From: Auanema rhodensis
Taxonomy: Eukaryota > Nematoda > Chromadorea > Rhabditida > Rhabditidae
DNA: 64,000 nt
Assembly (NCBI GenBank): GCA_964057225.1
Contig: OZ059897.1
Location: 3,534,001 to 3,598,000 of the forward strand
Direction: 5' to 3'
The notes beneath the pieces were generated by a model that worked only from the letters and a program-made list of their open reading frames with translations, was not told the DNA's origin and did not search any database. This document shows, one piece after another, positions 51,091-63,882 of this stretch; positions within the stretch are counted from its first letter, which is position 1; each line of letters starts with the position of its first letter. Made by a program: the position numbers and the translations under genes.

Positions 51091-54000
51091 TTATCCGATT
51101 TGAGCTAGCTTGAAAATGTACCGAGATATCAACTGATATATGTTCACACTTATATCCTCGATTTTCACCCTGAAGAAATGATTTTTTCGTTGAATAACAT
51201 TGTCCATCGTCTTAGTCTTGAAAAAAGGAAACTGAAAACATCTACTTTTTGTGAAATTATTTAGAAATTTTTCGGGAAAATTTTTGTCAAAATGTTTTTG
51301 GAAGCAATATTGAGTGTACATGGGAACTCAACATACACTAATGCATTATTTTTCAAACGATCATAACTAATTTTTGTAAATAGCGTTTCTCAATGTAGTA
51401 TAGTGCATTCGATGCGGATTTTTAAGCTGCGTGGATCTGTGTTATCCGATTTGAGCTAGCTTGAAAATGTACCGAGATATCAACTGATATATGTTCACAC
51501 TTATATCCTCGATTTTCACCCTGAAGAAATGATTTTTTCGTTGAATAACATTGTCCATCATCTTCGTCTTGAAAAAAAGAATCTAAAAACATCTACTTTT
51601 TGTGAAATTATTCAGAAATTTTTCGGGAAAATTTTTGTCAAAATGTTTTTGGAAGCAATGTTGAGTGTACATGGGAACTCAACATACACTAATGCATTAT
51701 TTTTCAAACGATCATAACTAATTTTTGTATAGAGCGTTTCTCAATGTAGTATAGTGCATTCGATGCGGATTTTTAAGCTGCGTTGATCTGTGTTATCAGA
51801 TTTGAGTTAGCTTAAAAATGCACCGAGATATCAACTGATATATGTTCACACTTATATCCTCGATTTTCACCCTGAAGAAATGATTTTTTCGTTGAATAAC
51901 ATTGTCCATCGTCTTAGACTTGAAAAAAGGAAACTGAAAACATCTACTTTTTGTGAAATTATTTAGAAATTTTTCGGGAAAATTTTTGTCAAAATGTTTT
52001 TGGAAGCAATATTGAGTGTACATGGGAACTCAACATACACTAATGCATTATTTTTCAAACGATCATAACTAATTCTTGTAAATAGCGTTTCTCAATGTAG
52101 TATAGTGCATTCGATGCGGATTTTTAAGCTGCGTGGATCTGTGTTATCAGATTTGAGTTAGCTTAAAAATGCACCGAGATATCAACTGATATAGGTTCAC
52201 ACTTATATCCTCGATTTTCACCCTGAAGAAATGATTTTTTCGTTGAAAAACATTGTCCATCGTATTCGTCTTGAAAAAAGGAATCTAAAAACATCTACTT
52301 TTTGTGAAATTATTTAGAAATTTTTCGGGAAAATTTTTGTCAAAATGTTTTTGGAAGCAATGTTGAGTGTACATGGAAACTCAGCATACACTAATGCATT
52401 ATTTTTCAAACGATAATAACTAATTTTTGTATAGAGCGTTTCTCAATGTGGTATAGTGCATTCGATGCGGATTTTTAAGCTGCGTTGATCTGTGTTATCA
52501 GATTTGAGTTAACTTAAAAATGCACCGAGATATCAACTGATATATGTTCACACTTATATCCTCGATTTTCACCCTGAAGAGATGATTTTTTCGTTGAATA
52601 ACATTGTCCATCGTCTTTGTCTTGAGAAAAGGAATCTAAAAACATCTACTTTTTGTGAAATTATTTAGAAATTTTTCGGGAAAATTTTTGTCAAAATGTT
52701 TTTGGAAGCAATGTTGAGTGTACATGGGAACTCAACATACACTAATGCATTATTTTTCAAACGATCATAACTTATTTTTGTATAGAGCGTTTCTCAATGT
52801 AGTGTAGTGCATTCGATGCGGATTTTTAAGCTGCGTCGATCTGTGTTATCCGATTTGAGCTAGCTTGAAAATGTACCGAGATATCAACTGATATAGGTTC
52901 ACACTTATATCCTCGATTTTCACCCTGAAGAATTTATTTTTTCGTTGAATAACATTGTCCATCGTCTTCGCCTTGAAAAAAGGAATCTAAAAACATCTAC
53001 TTTTTGTGAAATTATTTAGAAATTTTTCGGGAAAATTTTTGTCAAAATGTTTTTGGAAGCAATGTTGAGTGTACATGGGAACTCAGCATACACTAATGCA
53101 TTATTTTTCAAACGATAATAACTAATTTTTGTATAGAGCGTTTCTCAATGTAGTATAGTGCATTCGATGCGGATTTTTAAGCTGCGTGGATCTGTGTTAT
53201 CAGATTTGAGTTAGCTTAAAAATGCACCGAGATATCAACTGATATATGTTCACACTTATATCCTCGATTTTCACCCTGAAGAAATGATTTTTTCGTTGAA
53301 TAACATTGTCCATCGTATTCGTCTTGAAAAAAGGAATCTAAAAACATCTACTTTTTGTGAAATTATTTAGAAATTTTTCGGGAAAATTTTTGTCAAAATG
53401 TTTTTGGAAGCAATGTTGAGTGTACATGGGAACTCAGCATACACTAATGCATTATTTTTCAAACGATAATAACTAATTTTTGTATAGAGCGTTTCTCAAT
53501 GTAGTATAGTGCATTCGATGCGGATTTTTAAGCTGCGTTGATCTGTGTTATCAGATTTGAGTTAACTTAAAAATGCACCGAGATATCAACTGATATATGT
53601 TCACACTTATATCCTCGATTTTCACCCTGAAGAGATGATTTTTTCGTTGAATAACATTGTCCATCGTCTTCGTCTTGAGAAAAGGAATCTAAAAACATCT
53701 ACTTTTTGTGAAATTATTTAGAAATTTTTCGGGAAAATTTTTGTCAAAATGTTTTTGGAAGCAATGTTGAGTGTACATGGGAACTCAACATACACTAATG
53801 CATTATTTTTCAAACGATCATAACTTATTTTTGTATAGAGCGTTTCTCAATGTAGTGTAGTGCATTCGATGCGGATTTTTAAGCTGCGTCGATCTGTGTT
53901 ATCCGATTTGAGCTAGCTTGAAAATGTACCGAGATATCAACTGATATAGGTTCACACTTATATCCTCGATTTTCACCCTGAAGAATTTATTTTTTCGTTG

Positions 54001-55302
54001 AATAACATTGTCCATCGTCTTCGCCTTGAAAAAAGGAATCTAAAAACATCTACTTTTTGTGAAATTATTTAGAAATTTTTCGGGAAAATTTTTGTCAAAA
54101 TGTTTTTGGAAGCAATGTTGAGTGTACATGGGAACTCAGCATACACTAATGCATTATTTTTCAAACGATAATAACTAATTTTTGTATAGAGCGTTTCTCA
54201 ATGTAGTATAGTGCATTCGATGCGGATTTTTAAGCTGCGTTGATCTGTGTTATCAGATTTGAGTTAGCTTAAAAATGCACCGAGATATCAACTGATATAT
54301 GTTCACACTCATATCCTCGATTATCACCCTGAAGAATTGATTTTTTCGTTGAAAAACATTGTCCATCGTATTTTTCTTGAAAAAAGGAATCTAAAAACAT
54401 CTACTTTTTGTGAAATTATTTAGAAATTTTTCGGGAAAATTTTTGTCAAAATGTTTTTGGAAGCAATGTTGAGTGTACATGGGAACTCAACATACACTAA
54501 TGCATTATTTTTCAAACGATCATAACTAATTCTTGTATAGAGCGTTTCTCAATGTAGTATAGTGCATTCGATGCGGATTTTTAAGCTGCGTTGATCTGTG
54601 TTATCAGATTTGAGTTAGCTTAAAAATGCACCGAGATATCAACTGATATATGTTCACACTTATATCCTCGATTTTCACCCTGAAGAAATGATTTTTTCGT
54701 TGAATAACATTGTCCATCGTCTTCGTCTTGAAAAAAGGAATCTAAAAACATCTACTTTTTGTGAAATTATTTAGAAATTTTTCGGGAAAATTTTTGTCAA
54801 AATGTTTTTGGAAGCAATGTTGAGTGTACATGGGAACTCAACATACACTAATGCATTATTTTTCAAACGATCATAACTAATTTTTGTATGGAGCGTTTCT
54901 CAATGTGGTATAGTGCATTCGATGCGGATTTTTAAGCTGCGTTGATCTGTGTTATCAGATTTGAGTTCACTTAAAAATGCACCGAGATATCAACTGATAT
55001 ATGTTCACACTTATATCCTCGATTTTCACCCTGAAGAGATGATTTTTTCGTTGAATAACATTGTCCATCGTCTTCGTCTTGAAAAAAGGAATCTAAAAAC
55101 ATCTACTTTTTGTGAAATTATTTAGAAATTTTTCGGGAAAATTTTTGTCAAAATGTTTTTGGAAGCAATGTTGAGTGTACATGGGAACTCAACATACACT
55201 AATGCATTATTTTTCAAACGATCATAACTTATTTTTGTATAGAGCGTTTCTCAATGTAGTGTAGTGCATTCGATGCGGATTTTTAAGCTGCGTCGATCTG
55301 TG
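51091..55302. repeat. Complete 12-monomer higher-order repeat (4,212 bp), second full copy
   Basis: Order E-H-F-G-A3-B-I-A2-B-C-D-A, the same as 34243-38454 except that the first A is A3. It shares ACATGGAAACTC, GTATGGAGCG and GAGTTCACTT with 41614-45474. The private change CTTAGACTTG near 51916 is in its F unit. Confidence 0.87.
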
Positions 55303-58300
55303 TTATCCGATTTGAGCTAGCTTGAAAATGTACCGAGATATCAACTGATATATGTTCACACTTATATCCTCGATTTTCACCCTGAAGAAATGATTTTTTC
55401 GTTGAATAACATTGTCCATCGTCTTAGTCTTGAAAAAAGGAAACTGAAAACATCTACTTTTTGTGAAATTATTTAGAAATTTTTCGGGAAAATTTTTGTC
55501 AAAATGTTTTTGGAAGCAATATTGAGTGTACATGGGAACTCAACATACACTAATGCATTATTTTTCAAACGATCATAACTAATTTTTGTAAATAGCGTTT
55601 CTCAATGTAGTATAGTGCATTCGATGCGGATTTTTAAGCTGCGTGGATCTGTGTTATCAGATTTGAGTTAGCTTAAAAATGCACCGAGATATCAACTGAT
55701 ATAGGTTCACACTTATATCCTCGATTTTCACCCTGAAGAAATGATTTTTTCGTTGAAAAACATTGTCCATCGTATTCGTCTTGAAAAAAGGAATCTAAAA
55801 ACATCTACTTTTTGTGAAATTATTTAGAAATTTTTCGGGAAAATTTTTGTCAAAATGTTTTTGGAAGCAATGTTGAGTTTACATGGGAACTCAACATACA
55901 CTAATGCATTATTTTTCAAACGATCATAACTAATTTTTGTATAGAGCGTTTCTCAATGTAGTATAGTGCATTCGATGCGGATTTTTAAGCTGCGTTGATC
56001 TGTGTTATCAGATTTGAGTTAACTTAAAAATGCACCGAGATATCAACTGATATATGTTCACACTTATATCCTCGATTTTCACCCTGAAGAAATGATTTTT
56101 TCGTTGAATAACATTGTCCATCGTCTTCGTCTTGAAAAAAGGAATCTAAAAACATCTACTTTTTGTGAAATTATTTAGAAATTTTTCGGGAAAATTTTTG
56201 TCAAAATGTTTTTGGAAGCAATGTTGAGTGTACATGGGAACTCAACATACACTAATGCATTATTTTTCAAACGATCATAACTAATTTTTGTATAGAGCGT
56301 TTCTCAATGTGGTATAGTGCATTCGATGCGGATTTTTAAGCTGCGTTGATCTGTGTTATCAGATTTGAGTTAACTTAAAAATGCACCGAGATATCAACTG
56401 ATATATGTTCACACTTATATCCTCGATTTTCACCCTGAAGAGATGATTTTTTCGTTGAATAACATTGTCCATCGTCTTCGTCTTGAAAAAAGGAATCTAA
56501 AAACATCTACTTTTTGTGAAATTATTTAGAAATTTTTCGGGAAAATTTTTGTCAAAATGTTTTTGGAAGCAATGTTGAGTGTACATGGGAACTCAACATA
56601 CACTAATGCATTATTTTTCAAACGATCATAACTAATTTTTGTATAGAGCGTTTCTCAATGTAGTATAGTGCATTCGATGCGGATTTTTAAGCTGCGTTGA
56701 TCTGTGTTATCAGATTTCAGTTAACTTAAAAATGCACCGAGATATCAACTGATATATGTTCACACTCATATCCTCGATTATCACCCTGAAGAAATGATTT
56801 TTTCGTTGAATAACATTGTCCATCGTCTTAGTCTTGAAAAAAGGAAACTGAAAACATCTACTTTTTGTGAAATTATTTAGAAATTTTTCGGGAAAATTTT
56901 TGTCAAAATGTTTTTGGAAGCAATATTGAGTGTACATGGGAACTCAACATACACTAATGCATTATTTTTCAAACGATCATAACTAATTTTTGTAAATAGC
57001 GTTTCTCAATGTAGTATAGTGCATTCGATGCGGATTTTTAAGCTGCGTGGATCTGTGTTATCAGATTTGAGTTAGCTTAAAAATGCACCGAGATATCAAC
57101 TGATATAGGTTCACACTTATATCCTCGATTTTCACCCTGAAGAAATGATTTTTTCGTTGAAAAACATTGTCCATCGTATTCGTCTTGAAAAAAGGAATCT
57201 AAAAACATCTACTTTTTGTGAAATTATTTAGAAATTTTTCGGGAAAATTTTTGTCAAAATGTTTTTGGAAGCAATGTTGAGTTTACATGGGAACTCAACA
57301 TACACTAATGCATTATTTTTCAAACGATCATAACTAATTTTTGTATAGAGCGTTTCTCAATGTAGTATAGTGCATTCGATGCGGATTTTTAAGCTGCGTT
57401 GATCTGTGTTATCAGATTTGAGTTAACTTAAAAATGCACCGAGATATCAACTGATATATGTTCACACTTATATCCTCGATTTTCACCCTGAAGAAATGAT
57501 TTTTTCGTTGAATAACATTGTCCATCGTCTTCGTCTTGAAAAAAGGAATCTAAAAACATCTACTTTTTGTGAAATTATTTAGAAATTTTTCGGGAAAATT
57601 TTTGTCAAAATGTTTTTGGAAGCAATGTTGAGTGTACATGGGAACTCAACATACACTAATGCATTATTTTTCAAACGATCATAACTAATTTTTGTATAGA
57701 GCGTTTCTCAATGTGGTATAGTGCATTCGATGCGGATTTTTAAGCTGCGTTGATCTGTGTTATCAGATTTGAGTTAACTTAAAAATGCACCGAGATATCA
57801 ACTGATATATGTTCACACTTATATCCTCGATTTTCACCCTGAAGAGATGATTTTTTCGTTGAATAACATTGTCCATCGTCTTCGTCTTGAAAAAAGGAAT
57901 CTAAAAACATCTACTTTTTGTGAAATTATTTAGAAATTTTTCGGGAAAATTTTTGTCAAAATGTTTTTGGAAGCAATGTTGAGTGTACATGGGAACTCAA
58001 CATACACTAATGCATTATTTTTCAAACGATCATAACTAATTTTTGTATAGAGCGTTTCTCAATGTAGTATAGTGCATTCGATGCGGATTTTTAAGCTGCG
58101 TTGATCTGTGTTATCAGATTTGAGTTAACTTAAAAATGCACCGAGATATCAACTGATATATGTTCACACTCATATCCTCGATTATCACCCTGAAGAATTG
58201 ATTTTTTCGTTGAAAAACATTGTCCATCGTATTTTTCTTGAAAAAAGGAATCTAAAAACATCTACTTTTTGTGAAATTATTTAGAAATTTTTCGGGAAAA

Positions 58301-58350
58301 TTTTTGTCAAAATGTTTTTGGAAGCAATGTTGAGTGTACATGGGAACTCA
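55303..58350. repeat. Partial higher-order repeat copy: E-G-D2-A-hybrid-G-D2-A-C
   Basis: This run duplicates 45475-48522 at exactly 9,828 bp, including the hybrid unit with ATTTCAGTT (near 56718) and its exchange interval at 56781-56793. It ends inside a C unit where CAACATTC and CTCATTGTAGTATAATG appear, the signature of the right-hand flank. Confidence 0.83.
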
Positions 58351-61300
58351 ACATTCACTAATGCATTATTTTTCAAACGATCATAACTAATTTTTGTATA
58401 GAGCGTTTCTCATTGTAGTATAATGCATTCGATGCGGATTTTTAAGCTGCTTTGATCTGTGTTATCAGATTTGAGTTAACTTAAAAATGCACCGAGATAT
58501 CAACTGATATAGGTTCACACTTATATCCTCGATTTTCACCCTGAAGAAATGATTTTTTCGTTGAAAAACATTGTCCATCGTCTTTGTCTTGAAAAAAGGA
58601 ATCCAAAAACATCTACTTTTTGTAAAATTATTTAGAAATTTTTCGGGAAAATTTTTGTCAAAATGTTTTTGGAAGCAATGTTGAGTGTACATGGGAACTC
58701 AACATACACTAATGCATTATTTTTCAAACGATCATAACTAATTTTTGTATAGAGCGTTTCTCAATGTAGTATAGTGCATTCGATGCGGATTTTTAAGCTG
58801 CGTTGATCTGTGTTATCAGATTTGAGTTAACTTAAAAATGCACCGAGATATCAACTGATATATGTTCACACTCATATCCTCGATTATCACCCTGAAGAAT
58901 TGATTTTTTCGTTGAAAAACTATGTCCATCGTATTTTTCTTGAAAAAAGGAATCTAAAAACATCTACTTTTTGTGAAATTATTTAGAAATTTTTCGGGAA
59001 AATTTTTGTCAAAATGTTTTTGGAAGCAATGTTGAGTGTACATGGGAACTCAACATACACTAATGCATTATTTTTCAAACGATCATAACTAATTCTTGTA
59101 TAGAGCGTTTCTCAATGTAGTATAGTGCATTCGATGCGGATTTTTAAGCTACGTTGATCTGTGTTATCAGATTTGAGTTAGCTTAAAAATGCACCGAGAT
59201 ATCAACTGATATATGTTCACACTTATATCCTCGATTTTCACCCTGAAGAAATGATTTTTTCGTTGAAAAACATTGTCCATCGTATTCGTCTTGAAAAAAG
59301 GAATCTAAAAACATCTACTTTTTGTGAAATTATTTAGAAATTTTTCGGGAAAATTTTTGTCAAAATGTTTTTGGAAGCAATGTTGAGTGTACATGGGAAC
59401 TCAACATACACTAATGCATTATTTTTCAAACGATCATAACTAATTTTTGTATAGAGCGTTTCTCAATGTAGTATAGTGCATTCGATGCGGATTTTTAAGC
59501 TGCGTTGATCTGTGTTATCAGATTTGAGTTAACTTAAAAATGCACCGAGATATCAACTGATATATGTTCACACTCATATCCTCGATTATCACCCTGAAGA
59601 ATTGATTTTTTCGTTGAAAAACTATGTCCATCGTATTTTTCTTGAAAAAAGGAATCTAAAAACATCTACTTTTTGTGAAATTATTTAGAAATTTTTCGGG
59701 AAAATTTTTGTCAAAATGTTTTTGGAAGCAATGTTGAGTGTACATGGGAACTCAACATACACTAATGCATTATTTTTCAAACGATCATAACTAATTCTTG
59801 TATAGAGCGTTTCTCAATGTAGTATAGTGCATTCGATGCGGATTTTTAAGCTACGTTGATCTGTGTTATCAGATTTGAGTTAGCTTAAAAATGCACCGAG
59901 ATATCAACTGATATATGTTCACACTTATATCCTCGATTTTCACCCTGAAGAAATGATTTTTTCGTTGAATAACATTGTCCATCTTCTTCGTCTTGAAAAA
60001 AGGAATCTAAAAACATCTACTTTTTGTGAAATTATTTAGAAATTTTTCGGGAAAATTTTTGTCAAAATGTTTTTGGAAGCAATGTTGAGTGTACATGGGA
60101 ACTCAACATACACTAATGCATTATTTTTCAAACGATCATAACTAATTTTTGTATAGAGCGTTTCTCAATGTGGTATAGTGCATTCGATGCGGATTTTTAA
60201 GCTGCGTTGATCTGTGTTATCAGATTTGAGTTAACTTAAAAATGCACCGAGATATCAACTGATATATGTTCACACTTATATCCTCGATTTTCACCCTGAA
60301 GAGATGATTTTTTCGTTGAATAACATTGTCCATCGTCTTCGTCTTGAAAAAAGGAATCTAAAAACACCTACTTTTTGTGAAATTATTTAGAAATTTTTCG
60401 GGAAAATTTTTGTCAAAATGTTTTTGGAAGCAATGTTGAGTGTACATGGGAACTCAACATACACTAATGCATTATTTTTCAAACGATCATAACTAATTTT
60501 TGTATAGAGCGTTTCTCAATGTAGTATAGTGCATTCGATGCGGATTTTTAAGCTGCGTTGATCTGTGTTATCAGATTTGAGTTAACTTAAAAATGCACCG
60601 AGATATCAACTGATATAGGTTCACACATATATCCTCGATTTTCACCCTGAAGAAATGATTTTTCCGTTGAAAAACATTGTCCATCGTCTTCGTCTTGAAA
60701 AAAGGAATCTAAAAACATCTACTTTTTGTGAAATTATTCAGAAATTTTTCGGGAAAATTTTTGTCAAAATGTTTTTGGAAGCAATGTTGAGTGTACATGG
60801 GAACTCAACATACACTAATGCATTATTTTTCAAACGATCATAACTAATTTTTGTATAGAGCGTTTTTTAATGTAGTATAATGCATTCGATGCGGATTTTT
60901 AAGCTGCGTTGATCTGTGTTATCAGATTTGAGTTAGCTTAAAAATGCACCGAGATATCAACTGATATATGTTCACACTCATATCCTCGATTATCACCCTG
61001 AAGAATTGATTTTTTCGTTGAAAAACATTGTCCATCGTATTTTTCTTGAAAAAAGGAATCTAAAAACATCTACTTTTTGTGAAATTATTTAGAAATTTTT
61101 CGGGAAAATTTTTGTCAAAATGTTTTTGGAAGCAATGTTGAGTGTACATGGGAACTCAACATACACTAATGCATTATTTTTCAAACGATCATAACTAATT
61201 CTTGTATAGAGCGTTTCTCAATGTAGTATAGTGCATTCGATGCGGATTTTTAAGCTGCGTTGATCTGTGTTATCAGATTTGAGTTAGCTTAAAAATGCAC

Positions 61301-63532
61301 CGAGATATCAACTGATATATGTTCACACTTATATCCTCGATTTTCACCCTGAAGAGATGATTTTTTCGTTGAATAACATTGTCCATCGTCTTCGTCTTGA
61401 AAAAAGGAATCTAAAAACATCTACTTTTTGTGAAATTATTTAGAAATTTTTCGGGAAAATTTTTGTCAAAATGTTTTTGGAAGCAATGTTGAGTGTACAT
61501 GGGAACTCAACATACACTAATGCATTATTTTTCAAACGATCATAACTAATTTTTGTATAGAGCGTTTTTTAATGTAGTATAATGCATTCGATGCGGATTT
61601 TTAAGCTGCGTTGATCTGTGTTATCAGATTTGAGTTAGCTTAAAAATGCACCGAGATATCAACTGATATATGTTCACACTTATATCCTCGATTTTCACCC
61701 TGAAGAAATGATTTTTTCGTTGAATAACATTGTCCATCGTCTTCGTCTTGAAAAAAGGAATCTAAAAACATCTACTTTTTGTGAAATTATTTAGAAATTT
61801 TTCGGGAAAATTTTTGTCAAAATGTTTTTGGAAGCAATGTTGAGTGTACATGGGAACTCAACATACACTAATGCATTATTTTTCAAACGATCATAACTAA
61901 TTCTTGTATAGAGCGTTTCTCAATGTAGTATAGTGCATTCGATGCGGATTTTTAAGCTACGTTGATCTGTGTTATCAGATTTGAGTTAGCTTAAAAATGC
62001 ACCGAGATATCAACTGATATATGTTCACACTTATATCCTCGATTTTCACCCTGAAGAAATGATTTTTTCGTTGAATAACATTGTCCATCTTCTTCGTCTT
62101 GAAAAAAGGAATCTAAAAACATCTACTTTTTGTGAAATTATTTAGAAATTTTTCGGGAAAATTTTTGTCAAAATGTTTTTGGAAGCAATGTTGAGTGTAC
62201 ATGGGAACTCAACATACACTAATGCATTATTTTTCAAACGATCATAACTAATTTTTGTATAGAGCGTTTCTCAATGTGGTATAGTGCATTCGATGCGGAT
62301 TTTTAAGCTGCGTTGATCTGTGTTATCAGATTTGAGTTAACTTAAAAATGCACCGAGATATCAACTGATATATGTTCACACTTATATCCTCGATTTTCAC
62401 CCTGAAGAGATGATTTTTTCGTTGAATAACATTGTCCATCGTCTTCGTCTTGAAAAAAGGAATCTAAAAACACCTACTTTTTGTGAAATTATTTAGAAAT
62501 TTTTCGGGAAAATTTTTGTCAAAATGTTTTTGGAAGCAATGTTGAGTGTACATGGGAACTCAACATACACTAATGCATTATTTTTCAAACAATCATAACT
62601 AATTTTTGTATAGAGCGTTTCTCAATGTAGTATAGTGCATTCGATGCGGATTTTTAAGCTGCTTTGATCTGTGTTATCAGATTTGAGTTAACTTAAAAAT
62701 GCACCGAGATATCAACTGATATAGGTTCACACTTATATCCTCGATTTTCACCCTGAAGAAATGATTTTTTCGTTGAAAAACATTGTCCATCGTATTCGTC
62801 TTGAAAAAAGGAATCTAAAAACATCTACTTTTTGTGAAATTATTTAGAAATTGTTCGGGAAAATTTTTGTCAAAATGTTTTTGGAAGCAATGTTGAGTGT
62901 ACATGGGAACTCAACATACACTAATGCATTATTTTTCAAACGATCATAACTAATTTTTGTATAGAGCGTTTCTCAATGTAGTATAGTGCATTCGATGCGG
63001 ATTTTTAAGCTGCTTTGATCTGTGTTATCAGATTTGAGTTAACTTAAAAATGCACCGAGATATCAACTGATATAGGTTCACACTTATATCCTCGATTTTC
63101 ACCCTGAAGAAATGATTTTTTCGTTGAAAAACATTGTCCATCGTCTTCGTCTTGAAAAAAGGAATCCAAAAACATCTACTTTTTGTAAAATTATTTAGAA
63201 ATTTTTCGGGAAAATTTTTGTCAAAATGTTTTTGGAAGCAATGTTGAGTGTACATGGGAACTCAACATACACTAATGCATTATTTTTCAAACGATCATAA
63301 CTAATTTTTGTATAGAGCGTTTCTCAATGTAGTATAGTGCATTCGATGCGGATTTTTAAGCTGCGTTGATCTGTGTTATCAGATTTGAGTTAACTTAAAA
63401 ATGCACCGAGATATCAACTGATATATGTTCACACTCATATCCTCGATTATCACCCTGAAGAATTGATTTTTTCGTTGAAAAACTATGTCCATCGTATTTT
63501 TCTTGAAAAAAGGAATCTAAAAACATCTACTT
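58351..63532. repeat. Right flank: mosaic of the 14-21 kb monomer families
   Basis: Order: J-like end, K-C3-L-C3-M-A, P-C-D-like, D-M-A-N, K-C3. From about 58.35 to 60.49 kb it matches 16.23-18.37 kb at exactly 42,120 bp. P-C-D-like matches 20.55-21.6 kb at 40,014 bp. M-A-N matches 17.7-18.8 kb at 44,226 bp. K-C3 matches 16.3-17.0 kb at 46,683 bp. All offsets are whole multiples of 351. The same pieces therefore occur in a shuffled order. Confidence 0.8.
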
Positions 63533-63882
63533 TTTGTGAAATTATTTAGAAATTTTTCGGAAAATTTTTGTCAAAATGTTTTTGGAAGCAATGTTGAGTG
63601 TACATGGGAACTCAACATACACTAATGCATTATTTTTCAAACGATCATAACTAATTTTTGTATAGAGCGTTTTTTAATGTAGTATAATGCATTCGATGCG
63701 GATTTTTAAGCTGCGTTGATCTGTGTTATCAGATTTGAGTTAGCTTAAAAATGCACCGAGATATCAACTGATATATGTTCACACTTATATCCTCGATTTT
63801 CACCCTGAAGAAATGATTTTTTCGTTGAAAAACATTGTCCATCGTATTCGTCTTGAAAAAAGGAATCTAAAAACATCTACTT
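63533..63882. repeat. 350-bp monomer with a single G deletion
   Basis: CGGAAAA at about 63558 replaces the conserved CGGGAAAA. It is the only under-length unit and returns the phase to that of the first two units. The unit joins a C3 start to TTTTTTAATGTAGTATAATG and then an L-like unit. Confidence 0.85.

Larger units (their letters stand above)
48461..58350. repeat. Large tandem duplication, copy 2 (about 9.9 kb, 28 monomers)
   Basis: It abuts copy 1 directly and keeps the B monomer that copy 1 has lost at 43.36 kb. Its right edge coincides with the change back to the J/K/C3 family, so this duplication seems to end at the boundary of the ordered domain. Confidence 0.8.
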
